DNA of 64,000 nucleotides. Source: Sphingomonas astaxanthinifaciens DSM 22298. Lineage in GTDB: Bacteria; Pseudomonadota; Alphaproteobacteria; Sphingomonadales; Sphingomonadaceae. Under the pieces are notes generated by a model. The model did no database searches and was not told where the DNA came from. It worked only from the letters and a program-made list of their open reading frames with translations. The DNA lies in the NCBI RefSeq assembly GCF_000711715.1, contig NZ_JONN01000001.1, positions 806,001 through 870,000 on the forward strand. Direction: 5' to 3'. The position numbers were made by a program, and so were the translations under genes. Shown one piece after another: positions 17,588 to 25,563 of the stretch (position 1 is its first letter; each line of letters opens with the position of its first letter).

Positions 17588-18003
17588 CTGAGGTCGCCGA
17601 CCCCGTCGCAGCTGAGGTCGAACGCCGCCATGCCGCTTTCGAGCACGCTCGCCAGCATCGGCATCTCGAGGAACTGGTCGACGATATTGCCCGCGCGGAC
17701 CTCGTCGGTCGCTTCGGCGATCGCCTCGTCCCAGTCGCTGGCGTCGTAGGTGCCCTGGCCGACCCAGCAGAAGGCGAGCAATTCGGCCTGCTGGTCCTCG
17801 GCGAGATCGTCGAGCGCGGCGCGAAGCTCTTCCTCCACCCCGTCGTTGATATCGTCGTCGAGCACCGACAGCGCCTCGCCGTCCTCGCCGTCGACATTCT
17901 CGGCGTCCTCGTCGGGATCATAGTCGCTGGGCACCTGCGCCTCATATTCCTTGGCGCGCAGGATGATCCGGCACATGGTGTCGAGCGGCGTCAGCGGGTC
18001 CAT
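17584..18003 (-). CDS. DUF3775 domain-containing protein
   Basis: A 139-residue acidic cytoplasmic protein. It has an N-terminal helix (LDTMCRIILRAKEYEAQV), an Asp/Glu-rich linker, and a helical C-terminal part with AELLAFCWVGQGTYDASDW and FLEMPMLASVLESGMAAF that resembles the DUF3775 family found widely in alphaproteobacteria. No catalytic residues or function can be named. It ends inside the stop region of the convergent RNA ligase-like gene. Confidence 0.75.
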   Translation of the reverse strand: MDPLTPLDTMCRIILRAKEYEAQVPSDYDPDEDAENVDGEDGEALSVLDDDINDGVEEELRAALDDLAEDQQAELLAFCWVGQGTYDASDWDEAIAEATDEVRAGNIVDQFLEMPMLASVLESGMAAFDLSCDGVGDLS

Positions 18004-18123
18004 CGGTGTGTCTCTCCTTTGAAGGCGCTAACACGGGTCGGGGACGCGCGGTTCCTTGGCGCGTTGACCGACCGGGTTTGGCTGCGTATAGGCCCGCCCG
18101 CCATCACGGCGCCTCGACCTCGG

Positions 18124-18200
18124 GGCGGAGTAGCTCAGCTGGTTAGAGCAGCGGAATCATAATCCGCGTGTCGGGGGTTCAAGTCCCTCCTCCGCTACCA
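18124..18200 (+). tRNA. tRNA-Met (anticodon CAT), elongator type
   Basis: A 77-nt cloverleaf with acceptor GGCGGAG against CTCCGCT (a G-T pair at position 1-72), discriminator A and encoded CCA. The anticodon stem GCGGA/TCCGC holds ATCATAA, giving CAT. It lacks the 1-72 mismatch and three G-C anticodon pairs of initiator tRNA. The body resembles elongator tRNA-Met of alphaproteobacteria; a lysidine-modified tRNA-Ile2 cannot be excluded by eye. Confidence 0.92.
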
Positions 18201-18322
18201 TGTCGGTCGCGCTCGCGGCGGCAAGAACTGAAAACCCGCATGGGGGGCATTCATAGCCCGGTGCGCGGACCCTCGGGTCCCGTTCCCGCCCCCCAGAGGA
18301 ACAACCGGAAGGATATATCCCT

Positions 18323-19081
18323 ATGGCGACCACCGTCGTCACCATGCAGCAATTGCTCGAAGCCGGCGCCCACTTCGGCCACCAGACCCACCGCTGGAAC
18401 CCGCGGATGAAGCCGTACATCTTCGGCGACCGCAACGGCGTTCACATCATCGACCTGTCGCAGAGCGTTCCGCTGTTCGCCCGCGCGCTCGACTTCGTCC
18501 AGCAGAGCGTCGCCCGCGGCGGCAAGGTGCTGTTCGTCGGCACCAAGCGCCAGGCGCAGGACGCCGTGGCCGAGGCCGCGCAGCGTTCGGGCCAGCACTT
18601 CGTCAACCACCGCTGGCTCGGCGGCATGCTGACCAACTGGAAGACCATCTCCAACTCGATCAAGCGCCTGAAGACGCTCGAGGAGCAGCTGTCGGGCGAC
18701 ACCGCCGGCCTCACCAAGAAGGAAGTCCTCCAGCTCACCCGCGAGCGCGACAAGCTCGAGAAGAGCCTCGGCGGCATCCGCGACATGGGCGGCCTGCCCG
18801 ACGTCATGTTCGTGATCGACACCAACAAGGAAGAGCTGGCGATCAAGGAAGCCAATGTCCTTGGCATTCCGGTCGTCGCGATCCTCGATTCGAACTCGAA
18901 CCCCGAAGGCATCGCGTTCCCTGTCCCGGGCAATGACGACGCCAGCCGCGCGATCCGCCTCTACACCGACGCGGTCGCCGAGGCCTCGCTCGCCGGCAAG
19001 ACCGGCAACCAGCAGCGCCAGGGCGTCGACATCGGCGCGATGGCCGAGCCGCCGGCCGAAGCCGCCACCGCCGAAGCGTAA
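18323..19081 (+). CDS. rpsB: 30S ribosomal protein uS2
   Basis: A 252-residue small-subunit ribosomal protein. Signatures seen are [42 protein letters not shown] and [20 protein letters not shown]. The C-terminal tail is Ala/Glu-rich. It heads the usual rpsB-tsf-pyrH-frr run. A GGAAGGA ribosome site precedes the ATG. The 122-bp leader after tRNA-Met contains GC-rich complementary stretches that could fold, as expected for an autoregulated rpsB leader, but no known motif is certain. Confidence 0.98.
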   Translation: MATTVVTMQQLLEAGAHFGHQTHRWNPRMKPYIFGDRNGVHIIDLSQSVPLFARALDFVQQSVARGGKVLFVGTKRQAQDAVAEAAQRSGQHFVNHRWLGGMLTNWKTISNSIKRLKTLEEQLSGDTAGLTKKEVLQLTRERDKLEKSLGGIRDMGGLPDVMFVIDTNKEELAIKEANVLGIPVVAILDSNSNPEGIAFPVPGNDDASRAIRLYTDAVAEASLAGKTGNQQRQGVDIGAMAEPPAEAATAEA

Positions 19082-19097
19082 GCTTCAGCTCGAGCGG

Positions 19098-19182
19098 CCC
19101 TTCGACGTCGCGCTTCGCGCTCCGCTCAGGACCAACGAGTCTTGAAAGCATAACATCGTTCGTCCTGAGCGTAGTCGAAGGA
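19098..19182. repeat. Dispersed palindromic repeat, family 1, copy 3
   Basis: An expanded first arm beginning cccttcgacgtcgcgcttcg (from 19098) and a clear second arm cgttcgtcctgagcgtagtc continuing to gaagga (19157-19182), lying between rpsB and tsf. The first arm is more diverged than in other copies. Confidence 0.65.
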
Positions 19183-19218
19183 CGCTCGGACGAACGGCTT
19201 CACAAAGGAATTCGACAC

Positions 19219-20151
19219 ATGGCTGAGATCACGGCCGCATTGGTGAAAGAACTGCGCGAGCGCTCGGGCGCCGGCATGATGGACTGCAAGAAGGCGCTGG
19301 CCGAGAACGCCGGCGACATCGAGGCGTCGATCGACTGGCTGCGCGCCAAGGGCCTCGCCAGCGCCGGCAAGAAGGCCGGCCGTACCGCCGCCGAAGGGCT
19401 CGTCGGCGCCGCCGTTTCGGGCACCAAGGGTGTGGTCGTCGAGGTCAACTCGGAAACCGACTTCGTCGCCAAGAACGAGCAGTTCCAGGGCTTTGTGCGT
19501 GACGTCACCCAGCTCGCGCTGTCCACCGGCGACGACATCGAGGCGCTCAAGAAGGCGACCATGCCCAACGGCAAGAGCGTCGAGGAAGCGCTGACCGAGA
19601 ACATCGCCACCATCGGCGAGAACCAGAACCTGCGCCGCGCGAAGATGCTCGAAGTCGGCCAGGGCGCGGTCGTCAGCTACGTCCACAACGCCGCCGCGCC
19701 GGGCATGGGCAAGATCGGCGTGCTGGTCGCGCTCGAGGGCGACGCTCCGGCCGACAAGCTCGAGGCGCTCGGCCGCCAGCTCGCGATGCACATCGCCGCC
19801 GCCGCGCCGCTCGCGCTCAACGGCGACGACATCGACCCCGCGATCATCGAGCGCGAGGCCGCCATCGCCCGCGAGAAGAACGCCGATAAGATCGCCGGCA
19901 AGCCCGCCGACATCGCCGAGAAGATCCTCAAGGGTCCGGTCGACAAGTTCCGCAAGGAGAGCGCGCTGCTCAGCCAGGCGGTGGTGTTCGACGGCAAGAC
20001 CCCGGTCCAGGACTGGGTCGCCGGTGAAGCCAAGGCCGCCGGTGGCTCGGTCGCCGTCAAGGACTTCGTCCGCTTCCAGCTGGGCGAAGGCATCGAGAAG
20101 CAGCAGAGCGACTTCGCCGCCGAAGTCGCCGCCGCGGCTGGCGTCGCGTAA
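19219..20151 (+). CDS. tsf: Elongation factor Ts
   Basis: The 310-residue guanine-nucleotide exchange factor for EF-Tu. The N-terminal UBA-like domain has [19 protein letters not shown], the core has the EF-Ts signature [12 protein letters not shown], and IGVLVALEG marks the first core subdomain. It is preceded by AAAGGAA. It follows rpsB after a repeat-filled gap of 137 bp. Confidence 0.98.
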   Translation: MAEITAALVKELRERSGAGMMDCKKALAENAGDIEASIDWLRAKGLASAGKKAGRTAAEGLVGAAVSGTKGVVVEVNSETDFVAKNEQFQGFVRDVTQLALSTGDDIEALKKATMPNGKSVEEALTENIATIGENQNLRRAKMLEVGQGAVVSYVHNAAAPGMGKIGVLVALEGDAPADKLEALGRQLAMHIAAAAPLALNGDDIDPAIIEREAAIAREKNADKIAGKPADIAEKILKGPVDKFRKESALLSQAVVFDGKTPVQDWVAGEAKAAGGSVAVKDFVRFQLGEGIEKQQSDFAAEVAAAAGVA

Positions 20152-20161
20152 GGAACGTTCG

Positions 20162-20292
20162 ACCTCCCTGCCGCGCAGCGGTGGGGAGGGGGACCGCTCG
20201 GCACCGCCGAGTGGTGGAGGGGCCGGATCGCAATAGGCCCCTCCTTCCGCGCTGACGCGCTCCCTCCTCCCCATTGCGTCGCAACGGGGAGG
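20162..20292. repeat. MITE-like palindromic repeat, copy 2
   Basis: About 131 bp bounded by ACCTCCC (20162) and GGGGAGGT (ending 20292), with internal features shared with the copy at 5181-5309: ggggagggggaccgct, a ggggcc turn, and ccttccgcgctgacgcg. It lies between tsf and pyrH and holds no coding region. Confidence 0.6.
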
Positions 20293-20376
20293 TAGCGGGA
20301 CTTAAGTCTTCCCAACCGGGCGGGGGCTGCATAGAAGCGCCTCCGCCCGTTTCGCATCCCGGAGACCGACCACCTC

Positions 20377-21102
20377 ATGCCCCGCCGCTTCAACCGCATC
20401 CTTCTGAAGCTGTCGGGCGAGGCGTTGATGGGCCCGGGGCAGTTCGGGATCGATCCCGAAACCGTCGCCTCGATGGCGGCCGAGGTGAAGGCGGCCAAGG
20501 AAGCCGGGTTCGAGCTCTGCCTGGTCATCGGCGGGGGCAATATCTTCCGCGGCATGGCCGGCGCGGCCAAGGGCATGGACCGGGCGCAGGCCGATTACAT
20601 GGGCATGCTCGCGACCGTGATGAACGCGCTCGCCGTCCAGAATGCGCTCGAGCAGATGGGGGTCGAGACGCGCGTCCAGTCGGCGATCAAGATGGACCAG
20701 GTTTGCGAGCCGGTGATCCGCCGCCGTGCCGAGCGCCACCTCGCCAAGGGTCGCGTGGTGATCTTCGCTGCCGGCGTCGGCTCGCCCTATTTCACCACCG
20801 ACACCGGCGCTGCCCTGCGCGCCGCCGAGATGAAGTGCGACGCTTTGTTCAAGGGCACCAGCGTCGACGGCGTCTATTCGGCCGATCCCAAGAAGGACGC
20901 CAGCGCCAAGCGCTACGAGACCATCGGCTTCGACCGGGTCCTCGCCGAGGACCTGAAGATCATGGACGCGGCCGCGGTCGCGCTCTGCCGCGACAACGAC
21001 ATTCCGATCGTCGTCTTCAACATCCGCCAGCCCGGCAATCTCGCCAAGGTGCTGGCCGGAGAAGGGACGGCGACGATCGTTCAGGACCAGGAAGGAAACT
21101 GA
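20377..21102 (+). CDS. pyrH: UMP kinase
   Basis: A 241-residue hexameric UMP kinase of the amino-acid-kinase family, making UDP from UMP. Signatures are [13 protein letters not shown] at the start, [10 protein letters not shown], the substrate loop [13 protein letters not shown] and [12 protein letters not shown], here [15 protein letters not shown]. It is followed 3 nt later by frr. Confidence 0.98.
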   Translation: MPRRFNRILLKLSGEALMGPGQFGIDPETVASMAAEVKAAKEAGFELCLVIGGGNIFRGMAGAAKGMDRAQADYMGMLATVMNALAVQNALEQMGVETRVQSAIKMDQVCEPVIRRRAERHLAKGRVVIFAAGVGSPYFTTDTGAALRAAEMKCDALFKGTSVDGVYSADPKKDASAKRYETIGFDRVLAEDLKIMDAAAVALCRDNDIPIVVFNIRQPGNLAKVLAGEGTATIVQDQEGN

Positions 21103-21105
21103 CCA

Positions 21106-21663
21106 ATGCCAGCCTATGACAAGAGCGACGTCCAGCGTCGCATGCATGGCGCCGTCGAGGCGCTGAAGCACGACTTCGGCGGCCTTCGTACCGGCCGTGC
21201 CTCGGCCGCCTTGCTCGATCCGGTGCAGGTCGAGGTCTATGGCGCGAACATGCCCCTGAACCAGGTCGCCACCGTCTCGGTCCCCGAGCCGCGGCTGATC
21301 TCGGTCCAGGTGTGGGACCGCTCGAACCTCAACGCGGTCGAGAAGGCGATCCGCAATGCCGGCCTCGGCATCAACCCGATCGTCGACGGGCAAATGATCC
21401 GCCTGCCGATCCCCGACCTCACCGAGGAGCGCCGCAAGGAGCTCGCCAAGCTCGTCAGCCAATATGCCGAAAAGGCGCGGATCGCGGTCCGCAACGTCCG
21501 CCGCGACGCGATGGACGCCTTGAAGACCGACGAGAAGAAGAAGGAAATCAGCGAGGACGAGCACAAGCGCCTCGACACCGAAGTCCAGAAGATGACCGAC
21601 GACACCGTCAAGGAAATCGACGCGGCGGCATCGGCCAAGGAAAAGGAAATCCTCGGCAAGTGA
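21106..21663 (+). CDS. frr: Ribosome recycling factor
   Basis: A 185-residue factor that, with EF-G, splits post-termination ribosomes. The tRNA-mimic fold is evident from [33 protein letters not shown] and [16 protein letters not shown]. It is translated just after pyrH with ribosome site AAGGAAA. A repeat lies between it and uppS. Confidence 0.98.
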   Translation: MPAYDKSDVQRRMHGAVEALKHDFGGLRTGRASAALLDPVQVEVYGANMPLNQVATVSVPEPRLISVQVWDRSNLNAVEKAIRNAGLGINPIVDGQMIRLPIPDLTEERRKELAKLVSQYAEKARIAVRNVRRDAMDALKTDEKKKEISEDEHKRLDTEVQKMTDDTVKEIDAAASAKEKEILGK

Positions 21664-21680
21664 CGAGGGACTTCGGCACT

Positions 21681-21765
21681 CGTCATCCCGGGCTCGACCC
21701 GGGATCCGCCCTCCTTGCCCGCCTGACGAAGGCAGGCGGACCCCGGCTCGAGGCCGGGGTGACGG
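21681..21765. repeat. Dispersed palindromic repeat, family 2 variant (GTCATCCCGGG...CCCGGG type)
   Basis: A first arm cgtcatcccgggctcgaccc continuing to gggatccgcc (21681-21710), a middle palindrome gcctgacgaaggcaggc (21721-21737), and a final arm ggaccccggctcgaggccgg continuing to ggtgacgg (ending 21765). It is related to the GTCGTCCCCGCG family by its gtcatcccgg/ccggggtgacg ends, and lies between frr and uppS. Confidence 0.65.
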
Positions 21766-21775
21766 AAAGCGCGGG

Positions 21776-22516
21776 ATGACGATCGTGACCGAGGTGCTGC
21801 CCACGACCGAGGCGGGTCCGACCATCCCCCGCCACGTCGCCATCATCATGGACGGCAACGGGCGCTGGGCGGCGAAGCGCTCGCTGCCGCGGGTCGCCGG
21901 ACATCGCGCCGGCGCCGAGGCGGTGCGGCGGACGATGCAGGCGGCGGTCGACGCCGGGGTCGAGGCGCTGACGCTCTATGCCTTCTCGAGCGAGAACTGG
22001 CGCCGCAGCGAGGACGAGGTCAGCGATCTCAAGGGGCTGATGCGCTTCTACCTCGAGCGCGAGCTCGGCACGCTCAAGAAGGAAGGTGTCCGCCTCAAGC
22101 TGATCGGTGAGCCCGCGGCGTTCGGCAACGAGCTTTACGAGCGGCTTCAGCGCGCGGTCGAGGAGACCGCGCACAACGACCGCCTGACCCTCGTCATCGC
22201 CCTCAACTACGGCAGCCAGGCCGAGCTTGCCGGGGCCGCGCGCGAGCTTGCGCGCCGCGCCGCCGCCGGCGAGATCGACCCCGACAGCATCGACATCGCC
22301 GCGCTCGAAGGCCTGCTCCACACCCGCGACCTGCCGCCGCTCGATCTTCTCATCCGGACGTCGGGCGAGGTGAGGCTGTCGAACTTCCTCCTGTGGCAGG
22401 CGGCCTATGCCGAGCTCCACTTCACCGACACCCTCTGGCCCGACTTCGACGAGGCCGCATTCGCCGCGGCCCTGGGCGAGTTCGCGCGGCGACAGCGGCG
22501 GTTCGGCGGCCGATGA
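21776..22516 (+). CDS. uppS: Undecaprenyl diphosphate synthase (isoprenyl transferase)
   Basis: A cis-prenyltransferase of 246 residues that makes undecaprenyl diphosphate, the lipid carrier for peptidoglycan and polysaccharide. Motifs are HVAIIMDGNGRWAAKR (catalytic Asp), GHRAGAEAVRR, YAFSSENWRR and the C-terminal DLLIRTSGEVRLSNFLLWQ. An N-terminal extension of ~18 residues precedes the core. Its stop overlaps the cdsA start. Confidence 0.97.
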   Translation: MTIVTEVLPTTEAGPTIPRHVAIIMDGNGRWAAKRSLPRVAGHRAGAEAVRRTMQAAVDAGVEALTLYAFSSENWRRSEDEVSDLKGLMRFYLERELGTLKKEGVRLKLIGEPAAFGNELYERLQRAVEETAHNDRLTLVIALNYGSQAELAGAARELARRAAAGEIDPDSIDIAALEGLLHTRDLPPLDLLIRTSGEVRLSNFLLWQAAYAELHFTDTLWPDFDEAAFAAALGEFARRQRRFGGR

Positions 22517-23160
22517 ACGAAGTCGCGCTGCGCACCCTTACCGGTGTGCTGATGATCCTCACCGCGCTCGCCGCCGAATGGTTCGGTGGGACCGCCTTCG
22601 CGATCCTCGTCGCGCTCGCCGCGACCGGCATCTATTTCGAATGGATGCGGATGGTGCGCGGCTGGGGGATCGGCTGGAAGGTCGCCGGCTTCTTCTTCGC
22701 TTTGCTCCCTGCCGTCGCGCTCCTGTGGGTCCGCGAGCGGGGCGGCGACCCGCAAGGCTCGAAGGGCTTCGAGCTCGTCCTGTGGACCTTCATCGTCACC
22801 TGGAGCGCCGACATCGGGGCCTTCTTCGCGGGCCGCAGCTTCGGCGGGCCCAAGCTCGCCCCGTCGATCAGCCCCAACAAGACCATCTCGGGCCTGATCG
22901 GCGGGCTGGTCGCCGCCACCCTGATCGGCGGGATCTGGGCCAATTATGCCGGCCTCGATCGGGCCTGGCTGCTGCTCGCGCCGGTCTTCGCGGCCTTTGC
23001 GGCGATGGGTGACCTATTCGAGAGCTGGATGAAGCGCCGCGCCGGGGTCAAGGACAGCGGCCGCCTGATTCCCGGCCATGGCGGGGTGTTCGACCGGCTC
23101 GACGGGCTCATGCCCGTGGCGGTGCTGACCGCGCTCGCCGTGCTGGCGGGCTTAAGCTGA
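22513..23160 (+). CDS. cdsA: Phosphatidate cytidylyltransferase
   Basis: An inner-membrane enzyme making CDP-diacylglycerol from phosphatidate and CTP, feeding phospholipid synthesis, including PssA encoded at 54974. The 215-residue protein is shorter than E. coli CdsA (~285) but of the compact form common in alphaproteobacteria. The family signature is seen near the C-terminus as DLFESWMKRRAGVKDSGRLI followed by PGHGGVFDRLDG. It has several transmembrane helices. It overlaps uppS by 4 nt and dxr by 1 nt. Confidence 0.96.
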   Translation: MNEVALRTLTGVLMILTALAAEWFGGTAFAILVALAATGIYFEWMRMVRGWGIGWKVAGFFFALLPAVALLWVRERGGDPQGSKGFELVLWTFIVTWSADIGAFFAGRSFGGPKLAPSISPNKTISGLIGGLVAATLIGGIWANYAGLDRAWLLLAPVFAAFAAMGDLFESWMKRRAGVKDSGRLIPGHGGVFDRLDGLMPVAVLTALAVLAGLS

Positions 23161-24314
23161 TGAAGCGCATCGCCATCCTCGGCGCGACCGGCTCGATCGG
23201 CTCGTCGACGCTCGACCTCGTCGAGGCCGCGCCCGAGCGGTTCGAAATCACCGCGCTCACTGCCGCCACCAACGTCGAAAAGCTCGCCGCCGACGCGAAG
23301 CGCACCCGCGCCAAGCTCGCCGTCATCGCCGACGAGCGCCGCCTCGACGAGCTTCGCGCCGCGCTTGCCGGGGCCGACATCGAGGCCGCGGCTGGCGAGG
23401 GGGCGCTTTGCCAGGCTGCGACCAGTGCCGACCTCGTCATCGCCGCGATCGTCGGCACCGCGGGGCTTGGCCCCGTGATGGCCGCGGTCCGGGCGGGCAA
23501 GACCATCGGCCTCGCCAACAAGGAGGCGCTGGTCTCGGCGGGCGCGCTGATGCTCGAGGAGGCGCACCGCACCGGCGCCGTCCTGCTTCCGATCGACAGC
23601 GAACATAACGCCATCTTCCAGTGTCTTGCGGGCCAGGATTGCGACCGCGTCTCGCGTCTCATCCTGACCGCCAGCGGAGGCCCGTTCCGGACCTTCACCG
23701 CCGAGCAGATGGCGCGGGTCACCCCTTCGCAGGCGGTCGCCCATCCCAACTGGTCGATGGGCGCCAAGATCAGCGTCGACAGCGCGACGATGATGAACAA
23801 GGGCCTCGAGCTGATCGAGGCGCATCACCTGTTCGCGCTGCCCGAAAGCCGGATCGACATCCTCGTCCACCCGCAGTCGGTGATCCACAGCCTGGTCGAA
23901 TATGCCGACGGCTCGATGCTCGCGCAGCTCGGATCGCCCGACATGCGGGTCCCGATCGGCCATATCCTCGCTTATCCCCAGCGGATGGCGACGGGCGCGC
24001 GGCGGCTGGACCTGCTCGAGGTCGCCCGGCTCGACTTCGAGGCGCCCGATCCCGTCCGCTTCCCCGCGCTCCGGCTTGCCCGCGAGGCGCTTCGCCGCGG
24101 CGGCTCGGCGCCGCTCGTCCTCAATGCGGCGAACGAGATTGCGGTCGAGGCCTTCCTGGGCGGATCCATTCACTTCCCCGCCATCGCCGGTCTGGTAGAA
24201 GAGATGCTGACGATCATGGACCGGCCGCTTCCCTCGACCATCCCCGACGTGCTCGCCCTCGACGCCGAGGCGCGGGATGAGAGCCGCCGCCTGCTGGAGC
24301 GTTTCGCCGCCTGA
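23160..24314 (+). CDS. dxr: 1-deoxy-D-xylulose 5-phosphate reductoisomerase
   Basis: The 384-residue second enzyme of the MEP isoprenoid pathway; it uses NADPH and a divalent metal. It starts MKRIAILGATGSIGSSTLDL (NADPH loop) and carries the metal-binding acidic residues in LPIDSEHNAIFQ, and further signatures ASGGPFR and ATMMNKGLELIEAHHLF. Start and stop overlap those of cdsA and rseP by 1 nt each. Confidence 0.98.
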   Translation: MKRIAILGATGSIGSSTLDLVEAAPERFEITALTAATNVEKLAADAKRTRAKLAVIADERRLDELRAALAGADIEAAAGEGALCQAATSADLVIAAIVGTAGLGPVMAAVRAGKTIGLANKEALVSAGALMLEEAHRTGAVLLPIDSEHNAIFQCLAGQDCDRVSRLILTASGGPFRTFTAEQMARVTPSQAVAHPNWSMGAKISVDSATMMNKGLELIEAHHLFALPESRIDILVHPQSVIHSLVEYADGSMLAQLGSPDMRVPIGHILAYPQRMATGARRLDLLEVARLDFEAPDPVRFPALRLAREALRRGGSAPLVLNAANEIAVEAFLGGSIHFPAIAGLVEEMLTIMDRPLPSTIPDVLALDAEARDESRRLLERFAA

Positions 24315-25444
24315 TGCTCGAGACGCCTCCCGTCTGGTTCATCCTGCTGGCGTTCCTGGCGGCGCTCGGGCCGCTCGTCTTCATCCACGAATATGGCCAT
24401 TACATCGTCGGCCGCTGGTTCGGGGTGGGGGCCGAGACCTTCTCGATCGGCTTCGGCAAGGAGATTGCCGGCTGGACCGACAAGCGCGGCACGCGCTGGA
24501 AGGTCGGCTGGCTGCCCTTGGGCGGCTACGTCAAATTCGCCGGGGACATGGACCCGGCGAGCATGGGCAAGGACCTCGACAAGCTGAGCCTCGAGGAGCG
24601 GGCGCGCAGCTTCCATGCCAAGCCCGTGTGGCAGCGGGCGCTGGTGGTCGCCGCAGGGCCGATCGCGAATTTCCTCCTCGCGATCCTGATCTTCGCCGCC
24701 TTCATCGCGGTCTATGGCGCGCCGCGCACCCCGGCGGTGGTCGCCGCGGTGCTGCCGGGGTCGCCAGCCGCCGCCGCGGGGCTCCGGCCTGGCGACGAGA
24801 TCATCGCCGCCAACGGTACCGCCATTGCCGGCTTCGACACGCTGTCCGATTATGCCCGGCTCCGGCCCGGCGAGGCCATCCGCCTGACCTTCGTCCGCGA
24901 CGGCCAGACGAGGGAAGCCAGCACCCGGCTCGCGACCGTGATCGAGGGCGACCGGTTCGGCGGCAAGTTCCGCGTCGGGCGCCTCGGTATCGGCTCGGGC
25001 AAGCTCGTCTACGAGAAGGTCGGGCCGCTCGAACTGCTGCCCGAGGCGGTGCGGGTGACGGGCCGGGTCCTCGACAGCACCGCGACAGGCCTGTGGCAGA
25101 TCCTCACCGGCCGCCGCCCGCTGACCGAGCTTGGCGGACCGATCAAGATGGCGCAGGTCGCGGGCCAGGTCGCCAGCATCGGCATGTTCGAATTCGTCCA
25201 GATGCTGGCCTTCTTCTCGATAAACCTCGGGTTCATCAACCTGCTGCCAGTTCCGATGCTCGACGGGGGACATCTCGCGCTCTACGCGGTCGAGGCGGCA
25301 CGCCGCCGTCCGCTCGGGGCGCAGGCGCAGGAGTGGCTGTTTCGCGGCGGGCTGGCCGCCCTTCTCACCTTGATGCTGGTGGCGACCTTCAACGACCTCG
25401 GGTCGATCGGTCTGTGGCAGACATTGGGGCGATTGTTGGGCTGA
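24314..25444 (+). CDS. rseP: Site-2 intramembrane metalloprotease RseP
   Basis: A 376-residue zinc metalloprotease that cleaves transmembrane substrates such as anti-sigma factors. The HExxH zinc motif is HEYGH at residues 25-29 in the first transmembrane helix; a PDZ domain occupies roughly residues 130-205 (LPGSPAAAAGLRPGDEIIA); the third zinc ligand region NLLPVPMLDGGH lies near residue 315. Only one PDZ domain is clear, versus two in E. coli. It is coupled to dxr. Confidence 0.96.
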   Translation: MLETPPVWFILLAFLAALGPLVFIHEYGHYIVGRWFGVGAETFSIGFGKEIAGWTDKRGTRWKVGWLPLGGYVKFAGDMDPASMGKDLDKLSLEERARSFHAKPVWQRALVVAAGPIANFLLAILIFAAFIAVYGAPRTPAVVAAVLPGSPAAAAGLRPGDEIIAANGTAIAGFDTLSDYARLRPGEAIRLTFVRDGQTREASTRLATVIEGDRFGGKFRVGRLGIGSGKLVYEKVGPLELLPEAVRVTGRVLDSTATGLWQILTGRRPLTELGGPIKMAQVAGQVASIGMFEFVQMLAFFSINLGFINLLPVPMLDGGHLALYAVEAARRRPLGAQAQEWLFRGGLAALLTLMLVATFNDLGSIGLWQTLGRLLG

Positions 25445-25563
25445 GCCGCGCTTGAATAAACGAGGTTGGCGGGGCAGGGGGCGCCCGCTAGGAGCTTTTT
25501 GAGCCAGAGCAGGCCGGTGATGCCGGAGCTGCATCCTTCATATCCGATGGCGGGGAACGATTA

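Noticed and set aside
18124..18200. CAT tRNA as initiator tRNA-fMet
   Set aside because: The 1-72 position is paired as G-T and the anticodon stem lacks the three G-C pairs of initiators.
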